Origin: Cyathus striatus
Lineage: Eukaryota; Basidiomycota; Agaricomycetes; Agaricales; Nidulariaceae
Reading direction: 5' to 3'
Length of the DNA: 64,000 nt
NCBI GenBank assembly: GCA_025738555.1
Contig: JAOVFP010000005.1
Span: 2,294,001-2,358,000 of the forward strand
Shown here: positions 44,930 through 56,800 of the stretch, piece by piece
Layout of the letters: each line of letters begins with the position of its first letter
Numbering within the stretch: position 1 is the first letter of the stretch
The notes under the pieces: generated by a model
The model's database searches: none
What the model was told of the DNA's origin: nothing
Seen by the model: the letters and a program-made list of their open reading frames with translations, nothing else
Translations under genes and position numbers: made by a program

Positions 44930-46035
44930 CTCCCCCAAGAGGTCTGTACAGATCTGTATGGATCCACATGGAATCCGAAAATTCCATATGGATCTGTGTG
45001 GATTCTGTGCAGATCCGTACAGACCTGTACAGACCTGTATAGATACCATACAGAATTTATATAGTAGCTATTATTATTATTAGAGGTGATTGTTATATAT
45101 GGATTCCATACATATTCTGCATGGATTCTGAGTGGATTTATGCATTGCTGCCTTGTCACACATGTCAAGTGTAACCCTAGGTGAAAAGTGTCACACTATA
45201 CAAAATCCATGACACACTCAATATATAGTATCATTCTCAATGCATAGTATCACACTTAATGCATAGTATCACACTTAATGCATAGTGTTATGCTTAAAGT
45301 ATAGTGTCACACTCAACACTTAGTGTCATGCTTAATGCAGAGTGTCACACTCAATACTTAGTGTCATGCTTAATGTATAGTATTATGTTTAATGTATAGT
45401 GTCACACTCAACACTTAGTGTCACACTCAACACTTAGTGTCACACTCAACACTTAGTGTCACACTCAACACTTAGTGTCACACTCAACACTTAGTATCAC
45501 ACTCAATACCTAGTGTCACGCTTATAGTGTCACATTTAACATATAGTATCACACTCAATGCTTAGTGTCACACTCAATACTTAGTATCACACTCAACACC
45601 TAGTGTCACATTTAACATATAGTGTCACACTCAACACTTAGTATCACACTCAACACCTAGTGTCACGCTTATAATGTCACATTTAATGTATAGTGTCACA
45701 CTCAACACTTAGTATCACACTCAACACCTAGTGTCACGCTTATAGTGTCACATTTAATGTATAGTGTCACACTCAACATCTAGTATCACACTCAACACCT
45801 AGTGTCATGCTTAATGCAGAGTGTCACATGCAAGGAAATAAGTATAATAAAATTCTGTACAGAATTTTCAGATCTGTAATGTGGAATTCTGAGGAATTCT
45901 GTGTAATCCGTATGGAATTTTCGGAATCTGTGTGGAATCTGTACAGACCCAAAAAAACCTCTGCCAAAATGAAAAAAATCTGTGCAGATTCCGCATGGAT
46001 TCTGCACAGATCCATACAGAACACATGGCTAAGTG
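44930..46035. mobile_element. Satellite-bearing TIR element C
   Basis: Left and right flanks are facing arrays of TGTGGATTCTGTRCAGATC-type units (44,940-45,150 and 45,850-46,020) around a central 19-bp minisatellite. The right end, read inward, starts ACACTTAGCCATGTGT, nearly the same as one end of the hAT-like copies A and B (ACACTTAGCCACATGT). The left end ACACTCCCCCA resembles their other end. No target duplication was found: DUF6589 sequence abuts on the left and F-box relic on the right, so a rearrangement may have used it. Confidence 0.55.
45185..45835 (+). repeat. 19-bp minisatellite
   Basis: Tandem TAGTGTCACACTCAACACT units, cleanest at 45,405-45,500, with variants containing TTTAACATATAG and CTTAATGCATAG on either side. 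About 650 bp. No spacers, so it is not a CRISPR array. Confidence 0.85.
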
Positions 46036-47575
46036 TAAAGAGCTCGAAATATCCTACTTCTATATTTTGGAGATTTGATAACAATTCTCTGAAATACAAA
46101 ATATCCAGCACCAATACAAATATACCACATTTCAGGTTTTCATATGGGATTTTTAAATCTGGTGGTTCAAATGAAGATTTCCAGATGGGTCAAGTTTCAA
46201 GAATTCTGGAAGAGATGGACACTGTATTAGGCTGCTACAATGCAGGTTGAGCCACACAAGGCCTGGAAAACCAGGCAGCCATGCAACAAGATTTCCAAGA
46301 ATGTACCCATCAGTGTTTTTGTCATGACTGTGCCCCTAGCCTGACTTGGCAGCAGAGTATGAGAGAGTGACTGTGGAGAACGAGGGGTGAGTACGAGACG
46401 AAAGCGGAGAACGAGAACTCAGGGGGTAGGACTTTGGCTTCAGCTTATGTGCTGCGCCCCTGGGATTCCTGGTCCTGTATTTTGGAGTAAGGGCAAGCCC
46501 TTTGGAGAAGATGAGAGACGAGAAGATGAGAGGTGTAACTCAAGTCAGACTGAGGGGTGAGGACGTAGTTCAATATGAAACTAAAGACTAAATACAAATC
46601 AAGTGCTACTTAAATACTAGAGACTCGGAGTAAGTAAAGGCCAGCAGAGAAGTACAGTCAGGGTAGGTGTACGTAGAATGAAGACTAAAACTAATTAAAC
46701 ATAATAAAACACGTCAGAGAAGTGAGTGCATATGGCGGTGTAAAGTGAAACTGATAGTGGTGCACTTAAGAATGATAAGTGACTCACTATGAGATGTATA
46801 CTACAATACTGAGGGGATAGCTCAGTAGAATGGAATAAAGGAAACAAGAGTAATCTATGTACAGTAATCAATAAGTAATATTAAGAACATAATCAAAATC
46901 TGGAGTAAACAAAGGGAAAGGCGGAGTAAGAGCATAGGGGTCCGGAGGTAGGCGATATGGGATATGACAGTTTTGGCTGCAGTGAATTCCAAAACCACTG
47001 ATTCTTTGTGAAAATTGAATAATAGTGGTAACAAGTGACCTTGTGAGCAATGGTACTTTGAATACATTTTCCAGATATATACAGACATTCATGTAGCTCA
47101 TTACACTGGCCTGAGGCTTGGTCATCTTAACATGTAACTCTTTCCAAAGAAATAGCATGTCAAGGGAGGCATCTCTCCATCCTTTACATATGTGATAGAG
47201 ATTCAGAATTATCTTTGGCTCTATTCCATTGAGTAGATGGGAAAATATATTAACCAATATATCAAATGTGAGTTGACATATTGGTGACACTATAAAGTCA
47301 TAAGATTGAAGTTTGTCACAGAGCTCTCTCTTTCTCATTTTGAGAGCCTGCAGATGTGCATGTAGCAGTTCTATTTGATGTTCAATCTCAGCAATTGATA
47401 GCCTTGTTTTGTCTCTGAGAGCTTTGACATGATTATCATTCATTGTTATTAAGGAGGACATTTCAAGCAGATCTGATGTGTCCTGTAGCAGTTAAGAATG
47501 AAAATTGAGAAGATAAGTAGGTAGTATGTATGTAAGTATGTCTTACCTTGTCCATTTGGACTTGATCCAAGTGTT
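46036..47575 (-). pseudogene. F-box paralogue 2, split by a solo LTR
   Basis: The first exon ends MDK before an intron at about 47,480-47,545. The coiled coil and F-box lie in 47,461-46,970 (LRDKTRLSIAEIEH, SPICQLTFDILVNIFSHLL, LYHICKGWRDAS). After the LTR, LRR-like sequence matching 20,770-21,060 of the plus-strand F-box gene continues to about 46,036 (LDILYFRELLSNLQNIE). The alignment includes a CAA codon where the other copy has TAA. CpG-decayed and frame-broken. Confidence 0.7.
46320..46969 (-). repeat. Solo LTR of Gypsy family A in F-box paralogue 2
   Basis: 650 bp in reverse orientation, flanked by perfect GTTTT duplications (46,315-46,319 and 46,970-46,974). Moderately CpG-decayed. 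Confidence 0.9.
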
Positions 47576-47899
47576 TAGCTTTAATCCATATAATTAGTCT
47601 GGAAGCCTGTTTTTATTTATAATTTTTTATTGAGTAGAAATCAATAGTTAAAGTGAATTTCTGAAAGCTTTGAGGCATAGCAATCAATGGGTGACAACAG
47701 CTCATGATATTTTCAACAACTTACTTATGCAGTGTCCTGTCAAGCATTCAAAAACTGAGGATGTGTAGACTCTGTAGAGCTAATGCTACAGTTAACATCA
47801 ATATACATAGACCACCAAATGGTGGTTTCAAATTAAATTAGGGTCCAGTAAAATGTAAATACTCTTCATACATCAGAGAGGACATGTTTTTGATTTCAG

Positions 47900-48323
47900 A
47901 TTTCAAATTCCTGAAATATAGCTGTGGAAGTCCCACTTTGGATGAAAACAGTGGTTCTAATACTGACAAAACCCTTTGTTAAAATCCACAGACATCCAGG
48001 CCCTTGGCAAGAATGAATGTGATAGACTCAAGAGCTCCACCAGGGTTATTACTTCTGACATGTGAAGAAATGAATGCAAAAAGCATTTCAAAATGATGGG
48101 GGAGAGTGGCAGCAGATGGGAATAAGAAACTCAAATGCTTTAGATTTGAAAGAAGGGGTGAATTGTCTGGAATTATTGTGAGTATCAGATCAACCTCACT
48201 GGGATCCCAAGATTCACTAATACAACAGTCAAATGTAGTGATGTCCAGCATGTTGCATAATATTGTGTGTAATTTTGCAATGGTAAAGGTAGCATCTTGT
48301 GGCTGATCTTGTGGGTCTAGCAC
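47900..48323 (-). pseudogene. F-box paralogue 3, C-terminal fragment
   Basis: A 114-codon frame with LLSNLKHLSFLFP and GGALESITFILAKGL aligns with 21,299-21,934 of the plus-strand F-box gene. After the TAA it continues to about 47,900 with LSVLEPLFSS, matching LLALEPFLS there. It lies upstream (minus sense) of paralogue 2, so two F-box copies stood in tandem. Confidence 0.6.
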
Positions 48324-49613
48324 ACAGAGTGTTGACTGGTGTACTCACCAAATCTTGGCTAAAAAAGGTTCAAGCAGACTATAAATTCCCTTTTCAACAG
48401 TGAGATGAGATGACATCAGGAAACACTAATATGGTAACGTAACTGCATGTGAGTTTAGATAGCCGACCTCAGCTTGGTGTGTGCCTGTATGGATTGATGG
48501 GGACAACATATCAACAGATAACCACAAGCAATAAGTCGGGAGATCAACATAGCTAATATATCTGCTAGTAATTCTATGTATCGTTACACATATCATAGTT
48601 GAAACAATATATACTACATATACTGGCTGAATGCAATGGACAACCACATATGATACATGGTATTGGTGAGTGACCTGGTAGTGATGTGACGCATGTGATG
48701 GGAATGAAAAAGTGTAACAAAGTGGTCTGTGCAATTCTGGTAATAATCAATAGGCTCTCACCTCTATCAACCCTTTACCAACCCTTCACCCCCTTCCTTC
48801 ACCTCACTCCAGCCTTGATCCCATGGTACTACATGCCAGTCTGTCAAAAATACTTTTGTTGGGTTGGGAATCACCACAAGCACAGTGAGCAACTTCGTTG
48901 TTAATGCTCTGATAGTCTCATTTTTCACTAATATGTATCAATTCATCATTTTGAACAGCTCTTCAAGTCTGTCATACTCTGGTTGCTCCAGAGTATGTTT
49001 CTCATTCCCTCTTATGTGATTTTTGCATTCCCCAGTGTCCTTGCTTCCACTTCAGCTTCCATGGCTCTTCAAATCAATGTACTCTGGTTATCCCAGAGTT
49101 TTGCTCCCTATTATTGGATATACCGCCCCGCCCCCCCCACCCCCAGGACCGTTGTACTCTGGTTATCCCAGAGTACATTTCCTACTGTTGCACACATTGC
49201 TTTGCTCTCTAAGGCTCTTCAAGATCATTATATTCCAATTATTCCTGAGTAATACTCCCCACTGCCACATGTACTGCTCTAACTTTTGGACTCAGAACCT
49301 CACTTGGATATATGATGACTTGAACTACACCACAGATATGCCAGCTCGTATTATTGTCTATGACCTTAACCAGTGGTCTGGAGCTCCCGATCTCATAAAC
49401 ATATTGTTAGAGGAACCCTTCAGCTTACTAGACCTGTTACTTTCCAGAGCATTGGCAGATAGGTGGAAGGAGTAACCTCAGCACAAGATAATGCCCTCAT
49501 AAGTCTTTTTATTTGACACCATTGCACTGCCCACCATATTATCCAGCCTTTCAAGCCCTGTCACCTCTGCTTCCTCTTGTATACCATCATCATACACATT
49601 GCATGTCCACTCA
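48324..49613. other. Unassigned DNA with hairpin repeats
   Basis: A few unrecognised frames (48,426-48,734 minus; 49,260-49,475 plus). Four hairpin-forming repeats lie at 48,975-49,251, listed separately. CpG-poor apart from a short C-rich patch at 49,125-49,150. Confidence 0.3.
48975..49251 (+). repeat. Four spaced hairpin repeats
   Basis: TACTCTGG-loop-CCAGAGTA palindromes at 48,975, 49,080 and 49,155, and a decayed one at 49,231. Three of the four are preceded 6-16 bp upstream by GCTCTTCAA. Spacings are 105, 75 and 76 bp, so this is a degenerate tandem repeat of about 75 bp, each unit able to form a hairpin. Confidence 0.7.
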
Positions 49614-49621
49614 TTTGAGGT

Positions 49622-50798
49622 GAGGTCGATACACTTAGCCACATGTTTCAACTGACTATCAGAGAGTCAGTTGAGAGTCAGTTGATAGTATCAGAGAGTA
49701 GATTGATAGTAAGATGAGACTTAGTTGAGAGTCAGGTGAGAGTCAGTTGATAGTCAGATTATAATTATGTACAAAATTAGAATATTGCTAGTCTCACCTT
49801 ACTCTCACCTTACTATTAGCTTACTCTTATTCAATCTGGTATCAGATACTAATCTGAGAGTTGATTGATACAATTTCACCTGACTATCATCTGACTAGAG
49901 TTATTGGTGTAAAATAGACTCCATGTAGATTCCACCTGATCACTATAGTTTCCCACAGTCATTACACATGTCACAATGTGTGGCATGTGTGACATGTTGA
50001 AAAAAGTGGACTTCCTGAATGACACACTAGTACAAGTGTGCACAGTCATCACACTTACCTAGACTATAGTTTCCCACAGTCCTCACACATGTCACACATG
50101 TTGGAAAATGTTGGAAAAAGCTGGAAAAAGTGTGACATGTGTGACATGTTGAAAAATGTGTGACATGCTGGAAAATGTTGGAAAAGTATGATATGCTGGG
50201 AAACTAAGCTGTACCTAGACTCTATTGTCACACATGTGTGAAAGTGTGACATGTTGGAAAATGTTGGAAAAAGCGTGACATGTGTGACAAGCGTGGGAAA
50301 AGTGTGACATGTTGGAAAAGTGTGGCAAGTGTGATGGTTATAATATGTGACAGTTTTCCAAACATGTCACATTTTTCCCACGCTTGTCACACATGTCACG
50401 CTTTTTCCAACATTTTCCAGCATGTCACGCTTTTCGAACATTTTCCAGCATGTCACGCTATTCCCAACATTTTCCAACATGTCACACTTTTCCAATATTT
50501 TCCAACATGTCACACATGGAGTTAGGTAAGAGTCAGGTAAGAGTCAGGTAAGAATCCAAGCTAAGCCCAATACTAATTTCAGGTCTCAACTGACTCTCAA
50601 CTGACTCTAATGAGACTCTCAGTTCACTTTTGAGACTCAGTTGAGAGTCAAATGACAGTCAGATGAGAGTCTAACCTGACTTCTGAGACTTAGTTGAGAG
50701 TCAGATGAGAATCAGGTGAGACTATCAATACTTATATGAGAGTCAGTTGATAGTCAGTAGATAGTCAGTTGAGATGTGTGTGGGAGTGACACATACAG
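49622..50798. mobile_element. Non-autonomous hAT-like element, copy B
   Basis: Flanked by perfect 8-bp duplications TTTGAGGT (49,614-49,621 and 50,799-50,806). Opposite orientation to copy A at 4,623-5,552, with the same ends and the same central arrays. 1,177 bp. No transposase. Confidence 0.8.
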
Positions 50799-50818
50799 TT
50801 TGAGGTCAACTTTTTGTG

Positions 50819-51318
50819 GTGACACTGCACTCTTGCATATACTTCCACAAGATTTGAGGTACATGTTCTATGCCTCTTCATGAATATTGTGCTGATCTCT
50901 TGTTGTCAACAGAGTTCATCTCAGTGAGAAAACATTTTTTCTTTGTCTTCGCACTTTGTGACCAGTATGTCACAGTCACACTATCCAACATCTTTTTGTA
51001 CTGACACTGTTCATTCATATTCTTCCACAGCATTGCAGCTTAACATTCTACACCTGTTTATGTATATATTGCCCATTTCTTGTCATTGCCAGAGTTCTTT
51101 TCAGTGAGTAAATATTTTTTCTTTGTCTTCGCAATTTGTGACAACTATGTCACAGTCACACTGTCCGACATCTTTTTGTACTGACACTGTTCATTCATAT
51201 TCTTCCACAGCATTGCAGCTTAACATTCTATGCTTGTTTACATATACTGTGCCTATTTCTCATCATTTCTGGAGTTCTTTTCAGTGAGTAAATACTTTTT
51301 CTTCATACTGTTCAACCA
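50819..51318 (+). repeat. 180-bp tandem repeat, about 2.8 copies
   Basis: Units start GACACTGTTCATTCATATTC at about 51,002 and 51,182, with a diverged unit from about 50,821. Each contains TTTTTTCTTTGTCTTCGCA and ATGTCACAGTCACACT. The period is 180 bp. It lies between hAT-like copy B and Gypsy element A. Confidence 0.8.
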
Positions 51319-51378
51319 ATGACCATAACATCACAGGCACCAGACAGGCACACTATCTATCTGTGCTATACAACTGCT

Positions 51379-52027
51379 TGTCATATCCTGTATCGCCTAC
51401 CTCCGGACCTCTATTCTCTTACTCCACTTTCATCTATGTTTACTCCAGACTTTGATTACATTCTTAGTATTACTTATTGCTTACTGTACATAGATTACTT
51501 TTGTTCCCTTTCTTCTGCTCTACTGAGCTATCCCCTCAGTATTGTAGTATACATCTCATAGTGAGTCACTTATCATTCTTAAGTGCGCCACTATCAGTTT
51601 TACTTTACACCGCCATATGTGCTCACTTCTCCGACACGTTTTATTATGTTTAATTAGTTAGTCTTCATTCTACGTATGCCTACCCTGACTGTACTTCTCT
51701 GCTGGCCTTTACTTACTCCGAGTCTCCAGTATTTAAGTAGCACTCAATTTGTACTTAGTCTTTAGTTTCATATTGAACTATGTCCTCACCCCTCAGTCTG
51801 ACTTGAGTTACACTTCTCATCTCCTCGTCTCTCGTCTTCTCCGAAGGGCTTGCCCTTACTCCGAAATACAGGACCAGGAATCCCAGGGGCGCAGCACATA
51901 AGCTGAAGCCAAAGTCCTACCCCCTGAGTTCTCGTTCTCCGCTTTCATCTCTTACTCACCCTTCGCTTCTCCATAGTCACCCTCTCATACTCTGCTGCCA
52001 AGTCAGGCTAGGGGCACAGTTGTGACA
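51379..52027 (+). repeat. 5' LTR of Gypsy element A
   Basis: 649 bp, TGTCATATCC ... TTGTGACA. TATA-like TATTTAAG at about 51,731. By hand alignment it differs from the 3' LTR at about 24 bases, about 21 of them explained by CpG transitions. Confidence 0.93.
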
Positions 52028-52078
52028 GTATACGAAACTACCACCTTGGATTCCTCACATAACACTTTTCTTTCTCTC

Positions 52079-53830
52079 ATGGCTACCTGCACACAGACTC
52101 AGACTGCACATGCTAGGAGCCATGAACAGCAGCAAAACAAAGTGTGCTGTAGTGATCATCTAGCTGCCCAGCAAGCTCACAAATGAAACAATGCCAGCAC
52201 ACCTCGTCGTGTTGACTCTGCTCTGCCTCTCTCTCAGCGGAATGCCCCACCCTCAGCTAGTGCTCTAGTATCTGGAGGAATTGCCTTCACTCATCGTGCA
52301 GCCTGTGAACTTCAGCTGGTTCACAGCAATCAATTGCATGCACCTCGACCAATTCCATTGAGCATTCTGTTTGACCTCACCCTTGTCCCCACTACGTCCA
52401 TAGAACCAGTGGATACTCAACTTCCTCTGGAAGGTGCAACTGCACGCCAGTAGCAAGCACCCACAGCCCCTCCTTCGCCACCCACCCAACAGCCTGTAGC
52501 CTCAGGCAGTGGAGGACCTCCTCCACCTCCACCTCCTGCTGGCAATTCTGCTGAAGTTGGAAATGGCAGGTCTCCAGACGATGCTGGAGATGATGGTAAT
52601 GGTTCCGGAGATGATGAGCAAGGAGATGATGATCAAGGGGATGATGATGAGCAGGCAGGTGCCGGTGGTAATAGTCCTGGTGGACCAAATTGCCCTGGAG
52701 GTCCTCCCTTTGACCCCTCTGAGCCTCCTTCAAGGCCTCCCTCCAGGGATGCCTATCGCAACCCCTGTTGCCCACCATGCCACTGCAACTTTATCAGGGA
52801 TGAAATCCTGGAAATGGTGGCCTCTGTGGCAGGTTACTTCGCCCTGCCACCACCACCTCCACCACCACCTCCTCCCGTTTGGGAGAAGAAAGTTAACCAG
52901 CCGGACAATTTCAACAGCTCCAACACCTTGAAGTTGGAACCTTTCATCATGCAAGTCCACTTGGTGTTCCGGAACAACCCCCAGTTGTACCCGGACGACT
53001 CCTCTAAGGTTAATTATGCATTGACTTTTCTCCATGGTTTGGCAAGCAACTTGTTTGCCACTCATCTAGACGATGACATCTATGAGCCATGGATGGATTC
53101 ATGGGGCTACTTCGTTCAGCTCCTCCGTACTCATTTCGGCCATACCAACCCTGTTGGTGAAGCTGAAATTCGCATTTTCTCCCTCCACATGGAGGATAAT
53201 CAGCAGCTCACAACCTACGAGATTAAATTCAACAAATATGCCGCACTTTTGCCTTGGGACGATGCTGCCCTCAACTCAGCCTACTACCGTGGCCTTTGTC
53301 CTTGTTTGAAGGATGCTCTCTCCCATCGAGAGCAAGGCCAGCCTACAACACTTGCCGGGACTAAGAAGGTAGCCCAGGGCTATGATCAGAGGCATTGGGA
53401 GCACAACACCAAGTGCAATATTGAGGAGAAACGCAGCAAGTCTGCTGCCAAGTCTTTGGAGAAGCCCAAGGGCAATCAGAATTCGAAGTCAACTTCGAAT
53501 TCTTCCTCCTCCTCCAAGACTCCATCCTCCTCTACCTCTTCCTCTGCCTCTTCTACCTCTGCTTCGTCCTCAGGGAAACCCAAGAACAAGCAAAAGCAGA
53601 ACCAGTCCAAGGGGTCAGACTTGACTGGGAAGCTTGGTTCAGACAGGAAACTCACCCCGGAGGAACGTAAATGTCGCCTGGACCAGAAGCTGTGCCTATT
53701 CTGTGGCAATGCCGGTCATCAGGCCAAGGACTGTCAAAAGGCAGCCTCTGCCACCAAAGCCTGTGTGGCCACTGGCACCTTTACCAAGGCAACTCCCTTG
53801 GTGAACTTGGCTGAGAGTTCGAAAAAATAG
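52079..53830 (+). pseudogene. gag: gag of Gypsy element A
   Basis: The frame from ATG 52,079 to TAG 53,830 is interrupted by TGA at 52,184 (likely former CGA) and TAG at 52,451. The N-terminus is Gln/Ala-rich, then an acidic Gly/Asp stretch and a proline run (about 52,845-52,880). The gag core follows (LEPFIMQVHLVFRNNPQLY, KVNYALTFLHGLASN, EIRIFSLHMEDNQQLTTYE), then a Ser-rich linker and one CCHC knuckle (CLFCGNAGHQAKDC). Pol lies in the -1 frame and is open from the gag stop onward. The stop is preceded by a six-A run. Confidence 0.85.
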
Positions 53831-56800
53831 AGAGCGGCTCCAGTGACTCCACACAGGCTGAGGGCCATGTTAGTCTCTCCTGTGCACCTAAGGAGATAAG
53901 ACTAAACACATCCGCTCTTTATGATCCCCAAGCTGTAAATATTCCATTGACTTTGTTTTCTCCAGCTATGCTGGATATGCCTCTTTCCTTCCTTTTGCTC
54001 ATTGATTCTGGTTCAACCCATTGTTTTGCTGACTTGTCATTTGTGAGGGAGCACAACCTCCCCACAACTCCGGTCCCTCCCATTGCACTGAAACTTTTTG
54101 ACAGTACCTCTAACTCCATACTTACAGAGAGTATATTATTATCTGTAACGTTCCCTACTGGTGAATGCATGGATATTGAATTCTATGTAACTCCGCTCGA
54201 TTCTTCCTGCTCCATGGTATTAGGATTTAACTGGCTCTCCCAACACAATCTGTTGATTGACTGGACTGAGAGACGTATACTTGGCTTCCAAACCCCAGTT
54301 CTAGGAGAATCTTCGTCTTTGTCGACACCTGCACTGAAGGCATCTGCCTCCTTGCAAACCCCTCCATTACCAGCTTTGTCTTCTGTTCCTCCATCAGACA
54401 ATAGTCCACCTCCTAGTATCTCACTCATTAACGCTGCAGCTTTTCTCCAGGCTAGTAAGCTCACTGGCTTGCAGATGTTTAGGATACAAGTTGGTGCTGT
54501 AGTTTCAGCTTCTGCTGCTGCCATGGCTGCAGAAGCCGTGGACCTCTCCAATATTCCTCTGGAATACCATGAGTTCGCTGACATCTTCAGCAAAACATGA
54601 GCAGACACTCTTGCTCCACATCGCCCTTACAATCTCCAGATCAACTTGGAGGAAGGTACATCTCCTCCAGTCAGTACTGTATATTCACTCTTGCAGTCCG
54701 AGTTGGCCTCTCTATGAGAGTTCATCGACGAACATCTCCGGATTGGCTTTATCCATCCTTCTTGTTCTCCACATGGAGCACCAGTGCTCTTTGTCCAGAA
54801 GAAAGATGGATCCCTTCGACTCTGTGTTGATTTCCGTGGGCTCAATGCAATCTCCAAAAAGGATTGATATCCCCTTCCCCTTATTTCTGACCTCCTTGAC
54901 TCTCCTTGCAAGGCTAGAATCTACACCAAGATTGATCTCTGCCATGCTTACCACTTAGTCCGCATCACTGATGGAGATGAATGGAAGACCACTTTTCGCA
55001 CTTGCTATGGCTCGTTTGAATGGCTAGTTATGCCATTTGGACTCACCAACACACCTGTGGCTTTCCAACATTTCATGAATGACATCTTCAAGGACATGCT
55101 CGATGTGTGCATTACAGTCTACCTCGACGATATACTAATCTACTCTGATAGTCTCGAGGAGCACAAATGGCACATTAAAGAAGTCCTCAAGCGTTTACGC
55201 CAACATGGGCTCTATGCCCAGGTGGACAAGTGTGAATTTCACACTGAATCTGTTGAGTATCTGGGTTATGTCCTTTCTCCAGGTGGCCTCACTATGTCCC
55301 AGGATAAAGTCCAAACTATTAGGGATTGGCCTGAGCCTAAGAAGGTCAAAGACATTCAGTCTTTCCTTGGGTTTGCCAATTTCTATAGGTGCTTTATTCA
55401 GTACTACTCTGATATAGTAGTGCCACTCACTTGTCTTACCTGCAAGGGTTTGAAATGGGACTTTTCTCCAGCTTGCCATTCAGCATTTGAGAAACTTAAG
55501 GACACTTTCACTACAGCCCCTGTACTCACTCATTGGGTCCCTGACACCCAGATCATTGTAGAGACTGACGCCTCTGACTATGCTCTCGGAGCAATCCTCT
55601 CAATTGTTGCTGACAATGGCAATATTCACCCCATTGCATTTCATTCCCATACCTTCACTGCTCCTGAACTGAATTACAACACACACGACAAGGAACTCCT
55701 GGCTATCTTTGAAGCTTTTCGTGTCTGGCGACACTACTTGGAAGGTTCTGGTACTCCAGTTGATGTGGTTACTGACCATAAAAACTTAGAGTATTTCTCC
55801 ACCACCAAGATCCTCACTCACTGCCAGGCTCATTGGTCAGAGTACCTGTCTCAGTTCAATCTGGTTATTCATTTCCACCCAGGGAAACTTGGTGTGAAAC
55901 CTGACGCTTTAACTAGACAATGGGATGTCTACTCTAAAGGGGGGAATAATGACTATGCCAAAGACAATCTGCACAATTTTCGCCCTGTTTTTACCCAAGA
56001 ACAGCTCATCACCTCTATCCCTGCCACCACACTCCTTCATCCTGTTCTCCGTGCCAGCATCATCATGGATGTTGAGCAACTCCACCGTGACATCCTCACT
56101 GCCCAACCCCTAGACACTGTTGCTTCTATTTACCTTTGCAACCCTACTAATCATTGGTCTGTTGGTTCAGATGGCTTACTCTGCCTCAACAACCAGATTT
56201 ATGTCCCAGATGACGATTCTCTCTGCCTTTGCATTGTCCAGTACAAACATGACCATTTACTCGCTGGACACCCGGGTCAGAACAAGACCTTGGATAACAT
56301 TCGACGAGAATATACTTGGCCTGGACTCTGTACTTATGTCAAGGATTATTGTAAGTCTTGCACCACCTGCTTACGGTCTAAACCACAGCATCACCGTCCC
56401 TATGGTACCTTGAAGCAACTCCCTATTCTGGAGTGCCCATGGCACTCTGTCTCTATGGACTTCATTGAAATGCTCCCCATCTCTGGATTTGATAAGTATA
56501 ATTCAATCCTAGTTATTGTTGACCGCCTTAGCAAGCAAGCTATCTTCATCCCTTGTCATAACACCATTACCTCTGCCCAGCTCACTAAGCTCTTTGTCAT
56601 GCACGTATTCTCTAAGCATGGTGTTCCCAGCCACGTTACCTCCGATTATGGTTCGGAGTTCGTCTCCCACTTCTTCCAGTCTCTTGGTAAGGTTCTCGAC
56701 ATCAATCTGCACTTTACCTCTGGATATCACCCTGAAGGCAACAGACAAACTGAATGCATTAACCAGGTCTTAGAGCAGTACCTTCACATTTACTGCAATT

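Noticed and set aside
45185..45835. CRISPR-like array
   Set aside because: Units are contiguous without unique spacers, in a eukaryotic genome. It is a minisatellite.
52509..52931. 140-codon frame overlapping gag of element A
   Set aside because: Out of frame with the gag core and composed of Met/Leu-rich shadow of Gly/Asp codons.
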